A DNA stretch of 64,000 bases from JAICND01 sp040905905 (GTDB lineage: Bacteria; Actinomycetota; Acidimicrobiia; Spongiisociales; ZC4RG35): positions 1 to 64,000 of the forward strand of contig JBBDQN010000039.1 in the NCBI GenBank assembly GCA_040905905.1, read 5' to 3'. This document shows positions 52,941 through 61,505 of the stretch, piece by piece. The translations under genes were made by a program, and so were the position numbers. The notes under the pieces are model-generated. The model had not been told where the DNA came from. It was given only the letters and a program-made list of their open reading frames with translations, and searched no databases. How positions within the stretch are numbered: position 1 is the first letter of the stretch; every line of letters begins with the position of its first letter.

Positions 52941-52962
52941 ATGATCCAAGATTCTGGATCAT
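52941..52962. promoter_or_regulatory. Palindromic operator between the ArsR and hydrolase genes
   Basis: ATGATCC (52941-52947) and GGATCAT (52956-52962) are perfect inverted 7-mers around an 8-bp spacer. The site lies between the two divergent starts, as expected for an ArsR-type repressor acting on itself and on the hydrolase gene. Confidence 0.7.
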
Positions 52963-52982
52963 TGGAGAGGAGGGTAGTACTC

Positions 52983-53561
52983 ATGGCCGAAATCGTATTG
53001 TTCCACCACGTTCAGGGGCTGACTCCCGGGATACGTGCCTTCGCCCAAGACTTGCGACTGGCGGGTCACGCCGTCCACACCCCGGACCTGTTTGACGGCC
53101 GGACCTTTTCAAGCCTGGAGGAAGGGATTGCCTATGCCGGCAAGCTGGGATTCGACACCATCCCTGACCGTGGGGTAGCCGCTGCCGACGCGTTGCGACT
53201 GGAGCTGGTCTACGCGGGCTTCTCGATGGGCGTCATGCCCGCCCAGAAGCTTGCCCAGACCCGGGAAGGAGCCCGGGGGGCGTTGTTCTTCCACTCCTGC
53301 TTACCGGTGAGCGAGTTCGCCGACAAGTGGCCCGTAGACGTTCCGGTCCAAATCCATGGGATGGACGCCGACCCGATCTTCGCCGAAGAGGGCGATCTCG
53401 ATGCCGCACGGGCGTTGGTCGACTCCACGGATCTGGCCGAGCTGTTCCTCTACCCAGGCAACGCCCACCTCTTCGCCGACTCTTCGCTGCCCTCCTACGA
53501 CCGGGCCGCAGCCGAGCTGATGACCGGTCGTGTCATCGATTTCCTCGCAAGAGTCGCCTGA
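52983..53561 (+). CDS. Dienelactone-hydrolase-family protein
   Basis: A 192-residue alpha/beta hydrolase. ATG 52983 follows GGAGAGGAGGG, so an earlier in-frame start inside the operator is rejected. N-terminal EIVLFHHVQGLTPGIRAFAQ and the C-terminal FLYPGNAHLFADSSL (catalytic His) are dienelactone-hydrolase-like, and an Asp in HGMDADPIF could complete the triad. The nucleophile elbow is AGFSMGVM, with Ser where classical members have Cys. Substrate unknown; regulation by the divergent ArsR protein is likely. Confidence 0.85.
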   Translation: MAEIVLFHHVQGLTPGIRAFAQDLRLAGHAVHTPDLFDGRTFSSLEEGIAYAGKLGFDTIPDRGVAAADALRLELVYAGFSMGVMPAQKLAQTREGARGALFFHSCLPVSEFADKWPVDVPVQIHGMDADPIFAEEGDLDAARALVDSTDLAELFLYPGNAHLFADSSLPSYDRAAAELMTGRVIDFLARVA

Positions 53562-53580
53562 GCGTCGCCATCGACCGCTT

Positions 53581-53619
53581 GCGCCCGTAGCTCAATTGGA
53601 TAGAGCGTCTGACTACGGA
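53581..53619 (+). pseudogene. 5' half of tRNA-Arg(ACG), exact 39-bp copy
   Basis: These 39 bases are identical to 58234-58272, the first half of the intact tRNA-Arg(ACG) up to the end of the anticodon loop (ACTACGGA). The next bases diverge completely, so no T-arm or 3' acceptor follows. The copy starts 19 bp after the hydrolase stop. It could be an attachment-site remnant or a duplication. Confidence 0.9.
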
Positions 53620-53689
53620 GTATCCGGGACTGAGCGCAATGCTGACCAGGGAAAACCGTGCTCAGCGACGAGCGTAACCCCCAGAATCA

Positions 53690-53790
53690 GACGCTGTATC
53701 GAGCGTGGCTCCGACGTCGTGATATCAGGCGACACGGGAGTGGGCAAAAGTCGCCTCTTGCGTGAGATAGTCAGCTCCCTCGCCATGTCA
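53690..53790 (+). pseudogene. Walker A fragment of a LuxR/AAA-type ATPase
   Basis: An open frame starting inside the tRNA fragment reads SDVVISGDTGVGKSRLLREI and SSLAMSG, a P-loop typical of the large LuxR-AAA or SARP regulators. After this the reading becomes non-protein-like and stops at 53910. The start has no signal of its own. It is probably a leftover of another large regulator next to the intact one at 53967. Confidence 0.45.
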
Positions 53791-53966
53791 GGGAGGGGGT
53801 CGCCTGGCGATCGCCACCCCACCGCGGCTAACCAGGTCATGACGGCGACGCCTGCGACGAGTCCGATGGATCCAGCGAGGATTTCCCCCTGGCAGGCCGT
53901 TGGTGCGTAATGCCCGGAGTGGCTATGCCCCACAGCTGCGCAAGCCCTGCGGTAGCGTTTTCGGGG

Positions 53967-56573
53967 ATGGACGCCGCGCTGGTAGGGAGAGATACCGAAC
54001 TCGACGCCCTGACCACTTCCATCGAGAAGGGTCCTGGGGCGGTGCTAACAGGTCCTGCAGGCATCGGGAAGACTCGTCTTGCCTTGGAAGCAGCCAACGG
54101 GTCGAAGCGACAGGTCTGGTGGATGGCGGTGACAGCCGACTCGGAGTTCATACCGTATGGCGCCTTTCATCACCTCGTGCCCGAGTTGGGAGAAGCACTC
54201 GCCTCCGAGGGCCCGGCAACCGCGTTCTCAGTGATAAGGCGGAAGTTGACCGAGGGGCCGTCCCCCCGACTCTTGGTCGTAGACGATGCCCACCAGCTCG
54301 ACCAATCCTCGGCAGCTGCGGTTCACGCCATCGCCAACGGCGGCGAGACGAAGGTCGTGGCCACGATCAGGGACGGCGAACCAGTGACGGGAGCAATCAC
54401 GGCCTTGTGGAAGGACGTGGGGCTCAAACGCATGGAGATACGACCACTGCAACGAGCGGATGCCGATGCCCTCGCCCTGTTCCTGCTCGGCGGAGCAGCT
54501 GATGGGCGAACCCTCGCCAGCATTTGGAGAATGTCACAAGGCCACCCAATGGAGCTGCGCGAGGTGGTCCTCGCCGGCCAAGAGTCGGGCACGTTGGTAC
54601 AGGTGGACGACGTATGGACCATCGGCGGCTCCTTCCAGGCAACCTCTCGTCTCGTCGAGCTCGTCGAAGATCGACTGGGCCGACTCGACGAGGAAGAACG
54701 ATTCACCGCGGAAGCTCTGGCCTATGGGGAGCCGCTCGACATCCAGCTCCTGGCCACGGTCTCCGAGCCCGACGTCATCGAGCGCCTGGAGCGTGCCAAC
54801 GTGATCCGCGTTTTCACCACCGGAGCCAGCGTCACGCATGCAACGCTGGCCCACCCGCTCTATGGGGAAGTGCTCCGAGCGACTCTCCCCGCTACTCGAA
54901 GATCCGTCCTCGCCTCCGCACTGGCCCAGGCAACCGCCCAGGACGGGGCTCACAGACCGGACCCGCTTCGGGTTGCGACATGGCGTCTCGAATCGGGTAG
55001 CGCCAGCGCCGAGGAACTCGAGGCCGCCGCCATCAGTGCGGTTCGTAGGATGGCATGGGACGTGGCGCTGCGGTTCGGCACTGCCTCACTGGAGCTGGCG
55101 CCGTCCTACATGGCCCATGGCTGCGTGGCCGCAGCCCTCGCCGAACTGGGCGACCCCCAGCAGGCCGAAAGCCACCTCCTCGCTGCCAGAGATCTCGTCA
55201 GCGATCCCGCCATGCTGGCGTGGAACACGATCTCCCTCGCCGACGTCTGGTTCTACCACGCGGGTCGCATGGAGGACGCCCTCGAATTGGTGCGCAAGGA
55301 AGTGACCCGCAACACGGATCCGGAGATACGAGAAGAGGTGATGAGCGCCCTGGCGATCAACCTCATGATGTACGGCAACATCCAGGAGGTGACCGAGCTC
55401 TCCCGGGACGTCTTGGAGAGCGCCGAGCCTTCCTCGTCGGCACGTCTGATGGCGTTGGTTGCCTCAACCTCGGTTGATGGGCTGAGACTCCGGCCGGGAG
55501 AAGTCCGTTCGGCCGTCGAAGTGGCCGTGCCCCTGATCGAGGAGAACCGTCACCGCTTCGCCAATGCCGAGGACATCCTCCACATAGCGCTTTGTGTTGC
55601 CGACCTGGCCGCTGGAGACCTGGGGGCGGCAAGGGCCACCGTCGAAGAACGGCTACGTCTGGCCCTCGAGAATGACAGTGGCGACTTGCCAGGCATGTGG
55701 ACCCTGTACAGCGGGCTGGTTCTCCTCTATGAGGGTGCCGCCCAGAGGAGCTATGAGACTCAGCTCGAGGCTCAGCTACTTCTCGATCGGTACGACTCCT
55801 GGCTCTCCAAGCCCCTGGCCCTGGTCGGAGCCGCCCACGCCGCCGCTGTGATGGCGAATGCCAGCGCCGCCCGTCAGCAAATCGGAGGGCTGGCGGTGGA
55901 AATGCGCCAGACACCCAGGATCAGGTCGAGGGTGGCTCATGTCGAAGCCCTCCTCGCCTCGATCGAGGAGGGACTGTCCGCAGGGGCGACAGCTGCTGTG
56001 GCCGCAGGCGATCGGGCAGCCGAGGACGACAATTCGCTGTGGGCCGTCGAGGGGTGGCACTTGGCCGTGAGGCTGGGGAGACCAGAGCTCGTCGTTGGTC
56101 GGCTCGCCGACTCGGTTGCCGAACGGCCGGGAACCGTGGCGTCGCTCTACAACGCTCACGCCCAGGCCCTGATGGCCCAAGACACGGTTGCCCTGGAACG
56201 GGTGGCGCAGGACTTCAACCAGGGCGGGTTCAGGCTGTTCGCCGCTGAAGCAGCCTCCCAGATGTGCGGCATCCACCGACGCAGGAATCAGGCGAATCGG
56301 GCACGACGTGCCGCCGTCCTGGCTGGCGAACTGCTCCCCGAGCACTCAGGAGTGCTGACCCCTCCCTTCGCCGAACTGGCCGACGTCGTTCCACTGACCA
56401 GACGTGAACGGGAAGTGGCGCTCCTTGCGGCGCGTGGAATGACCAGCAAGGACATCGCCGACCGCCTCTACATCTCGGTCCGCAGCGTCGACAACCACCT
56501 GTCGAGGGTGTACACCAAGCTGGGCGTCACCGGACGATCAGAACTGTCGACCGTCCTGATGGCTGAAGGCTGA
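53967..56573 (+). CDS. LuxR-family AAA/TPR transcriptional regulator
   Basis: About 868 residues from ATG 53967. An N-terminal P-loop ATPase (Walker A LTGPAGIGKTRLAL near 30-40; Walker B LLVVDDAHQLD) is followed by a long helical repeat region and a C-terminal LuxR-type helix-turn-helix (LTRREREVALLAARGMTSKD, LYISVRSVDNHLSRVYTKLG). These MalT-like proteins activate genes on binding a signal. The two lipoprotein genes downstream on the same strand are possible targets. Confidence 0.9.
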   Translation: MDAALVGRDTELDALTTSIEKGPGAVLTGPAGIGKTRLALEAANGSKRQVWWMAVTADSEFIPYGAFHHLVPELGEALASEGPATAFSVIRRKLTEGPSPRLLVVDDAHQLDQSSAAAVHAIANGGETKVVATIRDGEPVTGAITALWKDVGLKRMEIRPLQRADADALALFLLGGAADGRTLASIWRMSQGHPMELREVVLAGQESGTLVQVDDVWTIGGSFQATSRLVELVEDRLGRLDEEERFTAEALAYGEPLDIQLLATVSEPDVIERLERANVIRVFTTGASVTHATLAHPLYGEVLRATLPATRRSVLASALAQATAQDGAHRPDPLRVATWRLESGSASAEELEAAAISAVRRMAWDVALRFGTASLELAPSYMAHGCVAAALAELGDPQQAESHLLAARDLVSDPAMLAWNTISLADVWFYHAGRMEDALELVRKEVTRNTDPEIREEVMSALAINLMMYGNIQEVTELSRDVLESAEPSSSARLMALVASTSVDGLRLRPGEVRSAVEVAVPLIEENRHRFANAEDILHIALCVADLAAGDLGAARATVEERLRLALENDSGDLPGMWTLYSGLVLLYEGAAQRSYETQLEAQLLLDRYDSWLSKPLALVGAAHAAAVMANASAARQQIGGLAVEMRQTPRIRSRVAHVEALLASIEEGLSAGATAAVAAGDRAAEDDNSLWAVEGWHLAVRLGRPELVVGRLADSVAERPGTVASLYNAHAQALMAQDTVALERVAQDFNQGGFRLFAAEAASQMCGIHRRRNQANRARRAAVLAGELLPEHSGVLTPPFAELADVVPLTRREREVALLAARGMTSKDIADRLYISVRSVDNHLSRVYTKLGVTGRSELSTVLMAEG

Positions 56574-56717
56574 TCCTGCCGATTGAGTAGTCGACTACTC
56601 AGGTCCTCTCCCGCCCTCCGCGGTAGATCTGGACAACGAGGAGGGCTCGGCCGCGAATAGCCGCACGTATGGTGCCGGATCAAGCCCGCATCTCCTCTGA
56701 AGGTCAAGGAGGTTGGG

Positions 56718-57401
56718 ATGAAGCGTCTGGTGGTGTTGATCGTCTCTGTGATTTTGGTGATCGGTGCGTGTGGCGGCACGTCTGGTGAAGAAGAAACCGA
56801 AGAACCGGGGGGCCCGACAACTGAGGTGACCGGAGAGGACGCTGGCGGAGACACGGCGGACGGGAGCACCACCGGACCGCAAACTGAAATGAACGAAGAG
56901 ACCACGACGACCTCCTTCGTGTTCGTGCCTGCGGACCGACTGGGAGGCAGCGCAACGTTCAACGTCGAGGGCACCGTCCTCACCTACAGCATGGACGAGA
57001 TCGAGTACTCACCCAACGAGGCGATCTCAGACGTCACACTCGAAGAGTGCAGCCCAAACTTCTTCGGCATCGGAACGTTCCGGGCAATTGGATACCCGGT
57101 GGACGAGAGTGGCGAGCTGTTGTTGCTTGAAAACGGTGGCATCGCCGGAATCGTGGACTTGATCGTTCCCCCGGACGATTGGGAGGCTCGGGGCCTCGAT
57201 GACGGTGAGGTCGAACTAACACTTGACTCGGAGGCGGCGGGCATCGACCTTCGGATCGCCTCTCCGGAGCAGGCAGCCCAGATCGCACCGAACGCCGTCC
57301 ACAGCTGGAGCAGAACCGACATTGGAATCTCTGGATCGATCGTGATGACGGATAGTCGTTCCGAGCCGTTCGTTGTCGAGTTCGAGGCGGTCTGCGAGTG
57401 A
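56718..57401 (+). CDS. Putative lipoprotein
   Basis: A 227-residue protein with signal peptide and lipobox VIGAC (about residues 14-18), an acidic Glu/Gly/Thr linker (EEETEEPGGPTTEVTGEDAG) and a beta-rich C-terminal domain of about 150 residues with two Cys (EECSPNFFG; FEAVCE at the end) that could form a disulfide. No family recognised. The ATG has AGGTTGGG upstream. The next gene is a smaller lipoprotein of similar architecture. Confidence 0.75.
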   Translation: MKRLVVLIVSVILVIGACGGTSGEEETEEPGGPTTEVTGEDAGGDTADGSTTGPQTEMNEETTTTSFVFVPADRLGGSATFNVEGTVLTYSMDEIEYSPNEAISDVTLEECSPNFFGIGTFRAIGYPVDESGELLLLENGGIAGIVDLIVPPDDWEARGLDDGEVELTLDSEAAGIDLRIASPEQAAQIAPNAVHSWSRTDIGISGSIVMTDSRSEPFVVEFEAVCE

Positions 57402-57481
57402 ACCGACCAAACCAGCTTCCGGCGGGTAAATCCGGGGTAGGAACTCACGAGATTCCGACGCCAGCAGGAAAGGAGAGGGCA

Positions 57482-58048
57482 TTGAGATGCAGAGTGTTGC
57501 TCCTCGCAGCGGTGGTTTCGATCATCTCCGCATGCGGAGGCGAGTCGGGAGGCCGCAGTACGGATGAAACCACTGGAGGGGGGGAGAGCACTGCCTCCGG
57601 GGACAGCGATTCGACTGGAGCGGCCAGCGGCGCCAACGTGATCGATCCGCCTCCTCCCGGTCAGGCCACCGTGTCTGTTGACGGCCAGGAGTTCAACTTC
57701 GAGGATCTGGGCCCAGTGACATGCACAGTTGAGGCTGGAGAGTTCGGTTTCTCGTTCTTCATCGGGGATAACGAAGTGACCCTCGGTGGCGGTGGCTTCT
57801 ACTCCGAGGGGGTTGGATGGGGAGGGGGTATCAGCTTGTTCGTGGCTGGGCCTCCGGAGGAAGGTCAGGAGGGCAACTCGACATATCGGGTCGCCCTGCC
57901 CGAAGTTGACGAGTCAACACTTGCATTCGACGAGAAGAGCATGTCCTACTCCGGCCCAATGGAGAGACAGTTCTACGACCCCGATTCGGAGAGCGGGAGC
58001 GGAGTCGAGGAGGTCGGGAAGGGGACCATCAGCGTCACCTGCCCCTAG
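57482..58048 (+). CDS. Putative lipoprotein
   Basis: About 188 residues from TTG 57482, chosen because GGAGAG lies just upstream and the signal sequence RCRVLLLAAVVSIISACGG starts there; the frame is open further upstream and overlaps the previous stop. After the lipobox ISAC comes a Gly/Ser/Thr linker. The domain that follows begins ATVSVDGQEFNFEDLGPVTC and ends GTISVTCP, with two Cys. This pattern recalls the small beta domains of mycobacterial LpqH-type lipoproteins, weakly. Confidence 0.72.
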   Translation: MRCRVLLLAAVVSIISACGGESGGRSTDETTGGGESTASGDSDSTGAASGANVIDPPPPGQATVSVDGQEFNFEDLGPVTCTVEAGEFGFSFFIGDNEVTLGGGGFYSEGVGWGGGISLFVAGPPEEGQEGNSTYRVALPEVDESTLAFDEKSMSYSGPMERQFYDPDSESGSGVEEVGKGTISVTCP

Positions 58049-58233
58049 GAAGGCGTGAACAAGATGACTCATGGCCCCCATTTGAATTGGAGGCCATGGC
58101 GTGTGACGCGGCTTTAGGTTCCGATGGGAGAGCCAGAACTCCAGGATCTCGCTGACCCGTGGCAATCCCGCGTCGGTCGTGCTCCGTATAGGCTGGCCGT
58201 AGCCGGAAACCCATGCGATACTTGACGATTCCC

Positions 58234-58307
58234 GCGCCCGTAGCTCAATTGGATAGAGCGTCTGACTACGGATCAGGAGGTTGGGGGTTCGAGTCCCTTC
58301 GGGCGTG
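58234..58307 (+). tRNA. tRNA-Arg(ACG)
   Basis: Complete tRNA. The acceptor GCGCCCG pairs with CGGGCGT (G:U at the end) with discriminator G. The anticodon stem TCTGA/TCAGG encloses CTACGGA, giving anticodon ACG. The T-arm is GGGGG-TTCGAGT-CCCTT. A34 is the substrate of TadA, whose gene is at 12882. No CCA is encoded. Its first 39 bases are duplicated at 53581-53619. Confidence 0.94.
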
Positions 58308-58401
58308 CTAGGCAAGTACCGACCGGAGGGATTTCTCGACACAAAGACGCCCTCCCCCTAAAATAGGTCGCAAGACCCGTTGACATGGGAGGTCGGGGCG
58401 G

Positions 58402-58737
58402 ATGGGGCAACATCTTCTGAGTAGGCGCGATGGCTGGCGCATTGATTCGTTTGGTATCCGGTTGGTAACAATCGCGGCCCTGTCGGCTCTGGTCGCCTGG
58501 ATCGCCTTTCCAACCCCGAGCGTCTTGTACCTTGTCGCCACCCTTCTGATTTCTCACAAAGTGATCCAGGATATTGGTGCCTTCACCGAAGAATCCCCGC
58601 GCCGGGTGGACTGGTTCTCGATTCTCATTATCGCGTTTCTCGTCATTTGGATCGCCATGGTCATTCCCAGAGCGCAGGCTGAACCGATTAGCGTTCCCTG
58701 CATCGAGTCGATCTGCGTGATCCGTCCGGTGGCCTAG
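58402..58737 (+). CDS. Small membrane protein
   Basis: A 111-residue protein with a polar N-terminus (MGQHLLSRRDGWRIDSFG), two or three membrane segments (about 19-36, 41-55 and 73-88) and a short tail with two Cys (ISVPCIESICVIRPV). ATG is preceded by GGGAGGTCGGGG. No family recognised. It stands alone between tRNA-Arg and the convergent ddaH gene. Confidence 0.6.
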   Translation: MGQHLLSRRDGWRIDSFGIRLVTIAALSALVAWIAFPTPSVLYLVATLLISHKVIQDIGAFTEESPRRVDWFSILIIAFLVIWIAMVIPRAQAEPISVPCIESICVIRPVA

Positions 58738-58798
58738 ACGCGGTCAGGCCCCCTGGCAGCCTTCATTCGCAAATCGAAATAGCCGAAGGTCCGAGCGA

Positions 58799-59584
58799 CT
58801 AGAAGAGAATCGACAGACAGGTCAGTCCGCCGTCGGCGGCCTGAAGCTCGGAGACGTTGATTGCCACCGTCTCATATCCTGCTGATTCCACTGTGGCCGT
58901 GGTCCGAGGTGAATTCTCGGTGACCAGCAGCCTCCCATCACGCAGGGGCAAGGCACTGAAGCGAAAGCGCTCGACATCGTCTTCGTAGATGATGCGGAGC
59001 CCGAGTAGCTGTTCTTCCTCGACGCTGTTCGGGGTCACCACAACGGTGTCACCGTCCACGGGGAGGACTGCGGACTTGAGATGGAGCGTGTCAAAGACAC
59101 CAACGGTCACCACCTCAAGCCCTTGGCCGGCAGCGATCTTGTGCAATTGTTCGATTCCTTCGCGGTTCGTCCGCCGCGATCGGCCGACGTAGACAGTCCT
59201 GTCCATCCTGAAGACGTCGCCACCGTCGATAGTCCCGGGTTCCGTAATGGCGACAGTCGGCATGTGGGTTTGGAGGGCCGCCGATACCGGGCCGGTTTCG
59301 GGACGACGGGAGCGGGCACCGGGTCGGGTGATCAACGCCACCGATCCGATGATGACCGCCGTATCTTCAATGAAGACACAATCCGGACAGTTCTCATCGG
59401 TAGGGACTTCCTCGATCGTGTATCCGGCAGCTGCCAGCAGGTGCTGGTAGTTCTGGTGCTGCTGACCGGCAACCAAGGGATTCAAAGTCGGGCTCCCGTC
59501 TCTGACCAGGGCCTGGGCAAATGAGGCCGGCACGGGTCGAACCAGGGCATGGTCGTGGTTCACTTCCGGGATCGTAGGATCCAT
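58799..59584 (-). CDS. Dimethylarginine dimethylaminohydrolase / amidinohydrolase
   Basis: A 261-residue guanidino-group-modifying enzyme of the DDAH type. The substrate loop ENCPDCVFIEDTAVI, the Asp/Glu in GTIDGGDVFRM, catalytic His in FDTLHLKSAVL and the C-terminal nucleophile Cys in GGLTCLSILF are all seen. Family members hydrolyse methylarginines to citrulline. A GTG seven codons in (protein VNHDHALVRPVP) is an alternative start. It is divergent from an ArsR-MFS pair. Confidence 0.88.
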   Translation of the reverse strand: MDPTIPEVNHDHALVRPVPASFAQALVRDGSPTLNPLVAGQQHQNYQHLLAAAGYTIEEVPTDENCPDCVFIEDTAVIIGSVALITRPGARSRRPETGPVSAALQTHMPTVAITEPGTIDGGDVFRMDRTVYVGRSRRTNREGIEQLHKIAAGQGLEVVTVGVFDTLHLKSAVLPVDGDTVVVTPNSVEEEQLLGLRIIYEDDVERFRFSALPLRDGRLLVTENSPRTTATVESAGYETVAINVSELQAADGGLTCLSILF

Positions 59585-59664
59585 CAGCGGGGGAGAAGGG
59601 CCGTTGACAGATCGTTCAGCACTGCCTTATATTCAGACCCTCTGAACATCAAAGGCTGTTGAAC

Positions 59665-60240
59665 ATGGCTCGGATCAAGGCAGTTTTCGAGATCGACGAC
59701 ATCGAAACGCTCAAACTGCTTGCCAATCCCATCGCGATGGCCGTGGTCGAGTTCCTAAGCCGTCCTCTTTCTGCGACTGAACTTGCTCGCAAGCTCGAGG
59801 TTCCTCGCACCCGTCTGTATCACCACCTAAACCGGCTGGCGGACAGAGGCATCATCAAGGTGGCGGCCACCCGCAAGGTGGGTGCAATCGAAGAGCGGCT
59901 CTATCAGGTGGTGGCTCGCACCTATCGGGCCTCGGCCAAACTCGTCGGGTCAGCCGAGTTCGGTGAACAGATCGAACTCGTGCTCACGGCGATCCTCGAT
60001 GCCACTCGGAGCGAGTTGGCGCGGGCGCTCCAACTCGGGGTGGCCAAGCTCGATCAAAGGTCAGGATTGCGCAGCACCGCACTTGGTCGCTCTCGGGTCA
60101 ATCTCGCACCGGAGGCCGCTCACGCGTTTGTGGCCGAACTGGAGGCCCTCGAGCGGCGGATGGAGAAGGCGGAGGTCGAGGACGGGGCTCCCTATGCGTT
60201 GGTCTTCACGATGTATCCGGTTCCGGTTGCGGAGGAATGA
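59665..60240 (+). CDS. ArsR-family transcriptional regulator
   Basis: About 191 residues from ATG 59665 (a TTG two codons upstream is less likely). The winged helix covers residues 8-75 (LKLLANPIAMAVVEFLSRPL, TELARKLEVPRTRLYHHLNR, KVGAIEERLYQVVAR); a helical C-terminal half with FTMYPVPVAEE at the end is similar in plan to the regulator at 52337. No metal-binding Cys motif. The stop overlaps the MFS transporter start by 4 nt, so it likely controls that exporter. Confidence 0.87.
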   Translation: MARIKAVFEIDDIETLKLLANPIAMAVVEFLSRPLSATELARKLEVPRTRLYHHLNRLADRGIIKVAATRKVGAIEERLYQVVARTYRASAKLVGSAEFGEQIELVLTAILDATRSELARALQLGVAKLDQRSGLRSTALGRSRVNLAPEAAHAFVAELEALERRMEKAEVEDGAPYALVFTMYPVPVAEE

Positions 60241-61445
60241 GAGAACTTTTCCGTCTTCGTGACTTCCGGGTGTTCTGGAGCGCACTCAGCATCTCTGCCT
60301 TTGGTGACGCCCTCACCAGCCTTGCGCTCCTGCTGTCCGCCCAACAAATCACAGGATCGACGGCGGCTGTGGCTCTTACCGCGATCGCAATCGCTCTCCC
60401 CAGCTTGCTATTCGGGATGATCGCCGGCGTCTACGTCGATCGGTGGAACCGCAAGCGAATTACTGTTCTCTCCGACTCGATCCGGGCGTTTCTGGTGCTG
60501 GCATTCCTGCTCGTCGATTCACCCGACCGAATGTGGTTGCTCTACGTGGTTGCCTTCGCACAGGCGGCGATTGGCATCTTCGACGAACCGGCCAAGTCGG
60601 CTCTAATTCCTGAGATCGTCGGCGCCGACAAGCTCCTCGGGGCCAACTCGTTGTCGATGACCTCACGGATCGTGGCAGGCGTGGTTGGCACCGGCTGTGC
60701 CGGCCTCGTGGCTGGCCTGGCCGGAACCGTTGCCCCGGTCTATGTCATCGACGGAGCAACGTTCGCGGTCTCGGCGTTTTTGATGTCGCGGCTCCGGCTT
60801 TCGGGAGTAGCGCCCGGGGCAAGCTCCGAGCACCACTTCTGGGCGCAACTCGGGCAAGGTCTCGGCCTGCTCCGTTCGTCCCGGCCGCTGCGAGGTGTGC
60901 TGGTGGGAGCCACGGTGGTGATGCTCGGTCTCGGGGCCGTCAACGTTTTGTTGGTGCCATTCGTTGTCGGAACCCTGCAGATCTCCGAGACCTGGTTCGG
61001 AGCGCTCGAAGCGAGCCAGGTTGCTGCCATGGTCATGGCCGGGGCCCTGGTGACGGCCCTCGCCAGGGCGTTACGACCCCCGACGATGGTGGTCCTGGGT
61101 CTCGGTGGGGCCGGGGTGGTGGTCGCGGGTATGGCGGCGGCGACGTCAGTCTGGCACCTGATGGCTTTGCTCTTTCTGGTGGGATGGTTCGTGGCACCGG
61201 CGCAGGCCGGGATCTCGACCATCTTTCAGACTGAAGCTCCACCGGAGCTTTTGGGGAGGGCGGCCGCCAGCCTGAGTACGGCGGTCACGGCCGCCAGCGT
61301 CACGTCGATGGCCCTGGCCGGGGCGGCGGCTGCGATAATCGGCGTGCGCGGTGTATTTGTGGTGGGAGGTGCCTTGACCGCATTGGCGGCGTTGCTGGCG
61401 ATGTTCTTGTTCCGGGAGCCCAAGGCGAAAATGGTGGCCGTCTGA
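60237..61445 (+). CDS. MFS transporter (drug-exporter-like)
   Basis: A 402-residue transporter with about twelve membrane segments. N-terminal LFRLRDFRVFWSALSISAFG, the loop GVYVDRWNRKRITVLSDSIR after helix two and IFDEPAKSALIPEIV are typical of the MFS_3/enterobactin-exporter-like group (EntS). The overlap with an ArsR regulator suggests an inducible efflux pump. Substrate unknown. A hairpin follows the stop directly. Confidence 0.9.
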   Translation: MRELFRLRDFRVFWSALSISAFGDALTSLALLLSAQQITGSTAAVALTAIAIALPSLLFGMIAGVYVDRWNRKRITVLSDSIRAFLVLAFLLVDSPDRMWLLYVVAFAQAAIGIFDEPAKSALIPEIVGADKLLGANSLSMTSRIVAGVVGTGCAGLVAGLAGTVAPVYVIDGATFAVSAFLMSRLRLSGVAPGASSEHHFWAQLGQGLGLLRSSRPLRGVLVGATVVMLGLGAVNVLLVPFVVGTLQISETWFGALEASQVAAMVMAGALVTALARALRPPTMVVLGLGGAGVVVAGMAAATSVWHLMALLFLVGWFVAPAQAGISTIFQTEAPPELLGRAAASLSTAVTAASVTSMALAGAAAAIIGVRGVFVVGGALTALAALLAMFLFREPKAKMVAV

Positions 61446-61446
61446 A

Positions 61447-61497
61447 CCTTCTTGCGTAGAAACTCGGCCGCAAACGGCGTGGATCTACGCAAGAAGG
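61447..61497 (+). terminator. Hairpin between the MFS gene and the peptidase gene
   Basis: Perfect 14-bp arms CCTTCTTGCGTAGA (61447-61460) and TCTACGCAAGAAGG (61484-61497) enclose 23 nt. The 15-mer CTTCTTGCGTAGAAA at 61448-61462 is an exact reverse complement of 12697-12711. It lies between convergent genes, so it may act as a terminator for both. Confidence 0.65.
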
Positions 61498-61505
61498 GTG
61501 GGGTC

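Noticed and set aside
53620..53700. Group I intron interrupting tRNA-Arg
   Set aside because: The position after the anticodon loop would fit, but no conserved P, Q, R, S core is seen and no 3' half of the tRNA follows nearby; the intact tRNA at 58234 is continuous.
53620..58233. Complete integrative element
   Set aside because: No integrase, excisionase or replication gene is present between the tRNA copies, so only a remnant or duplication can be claimed.
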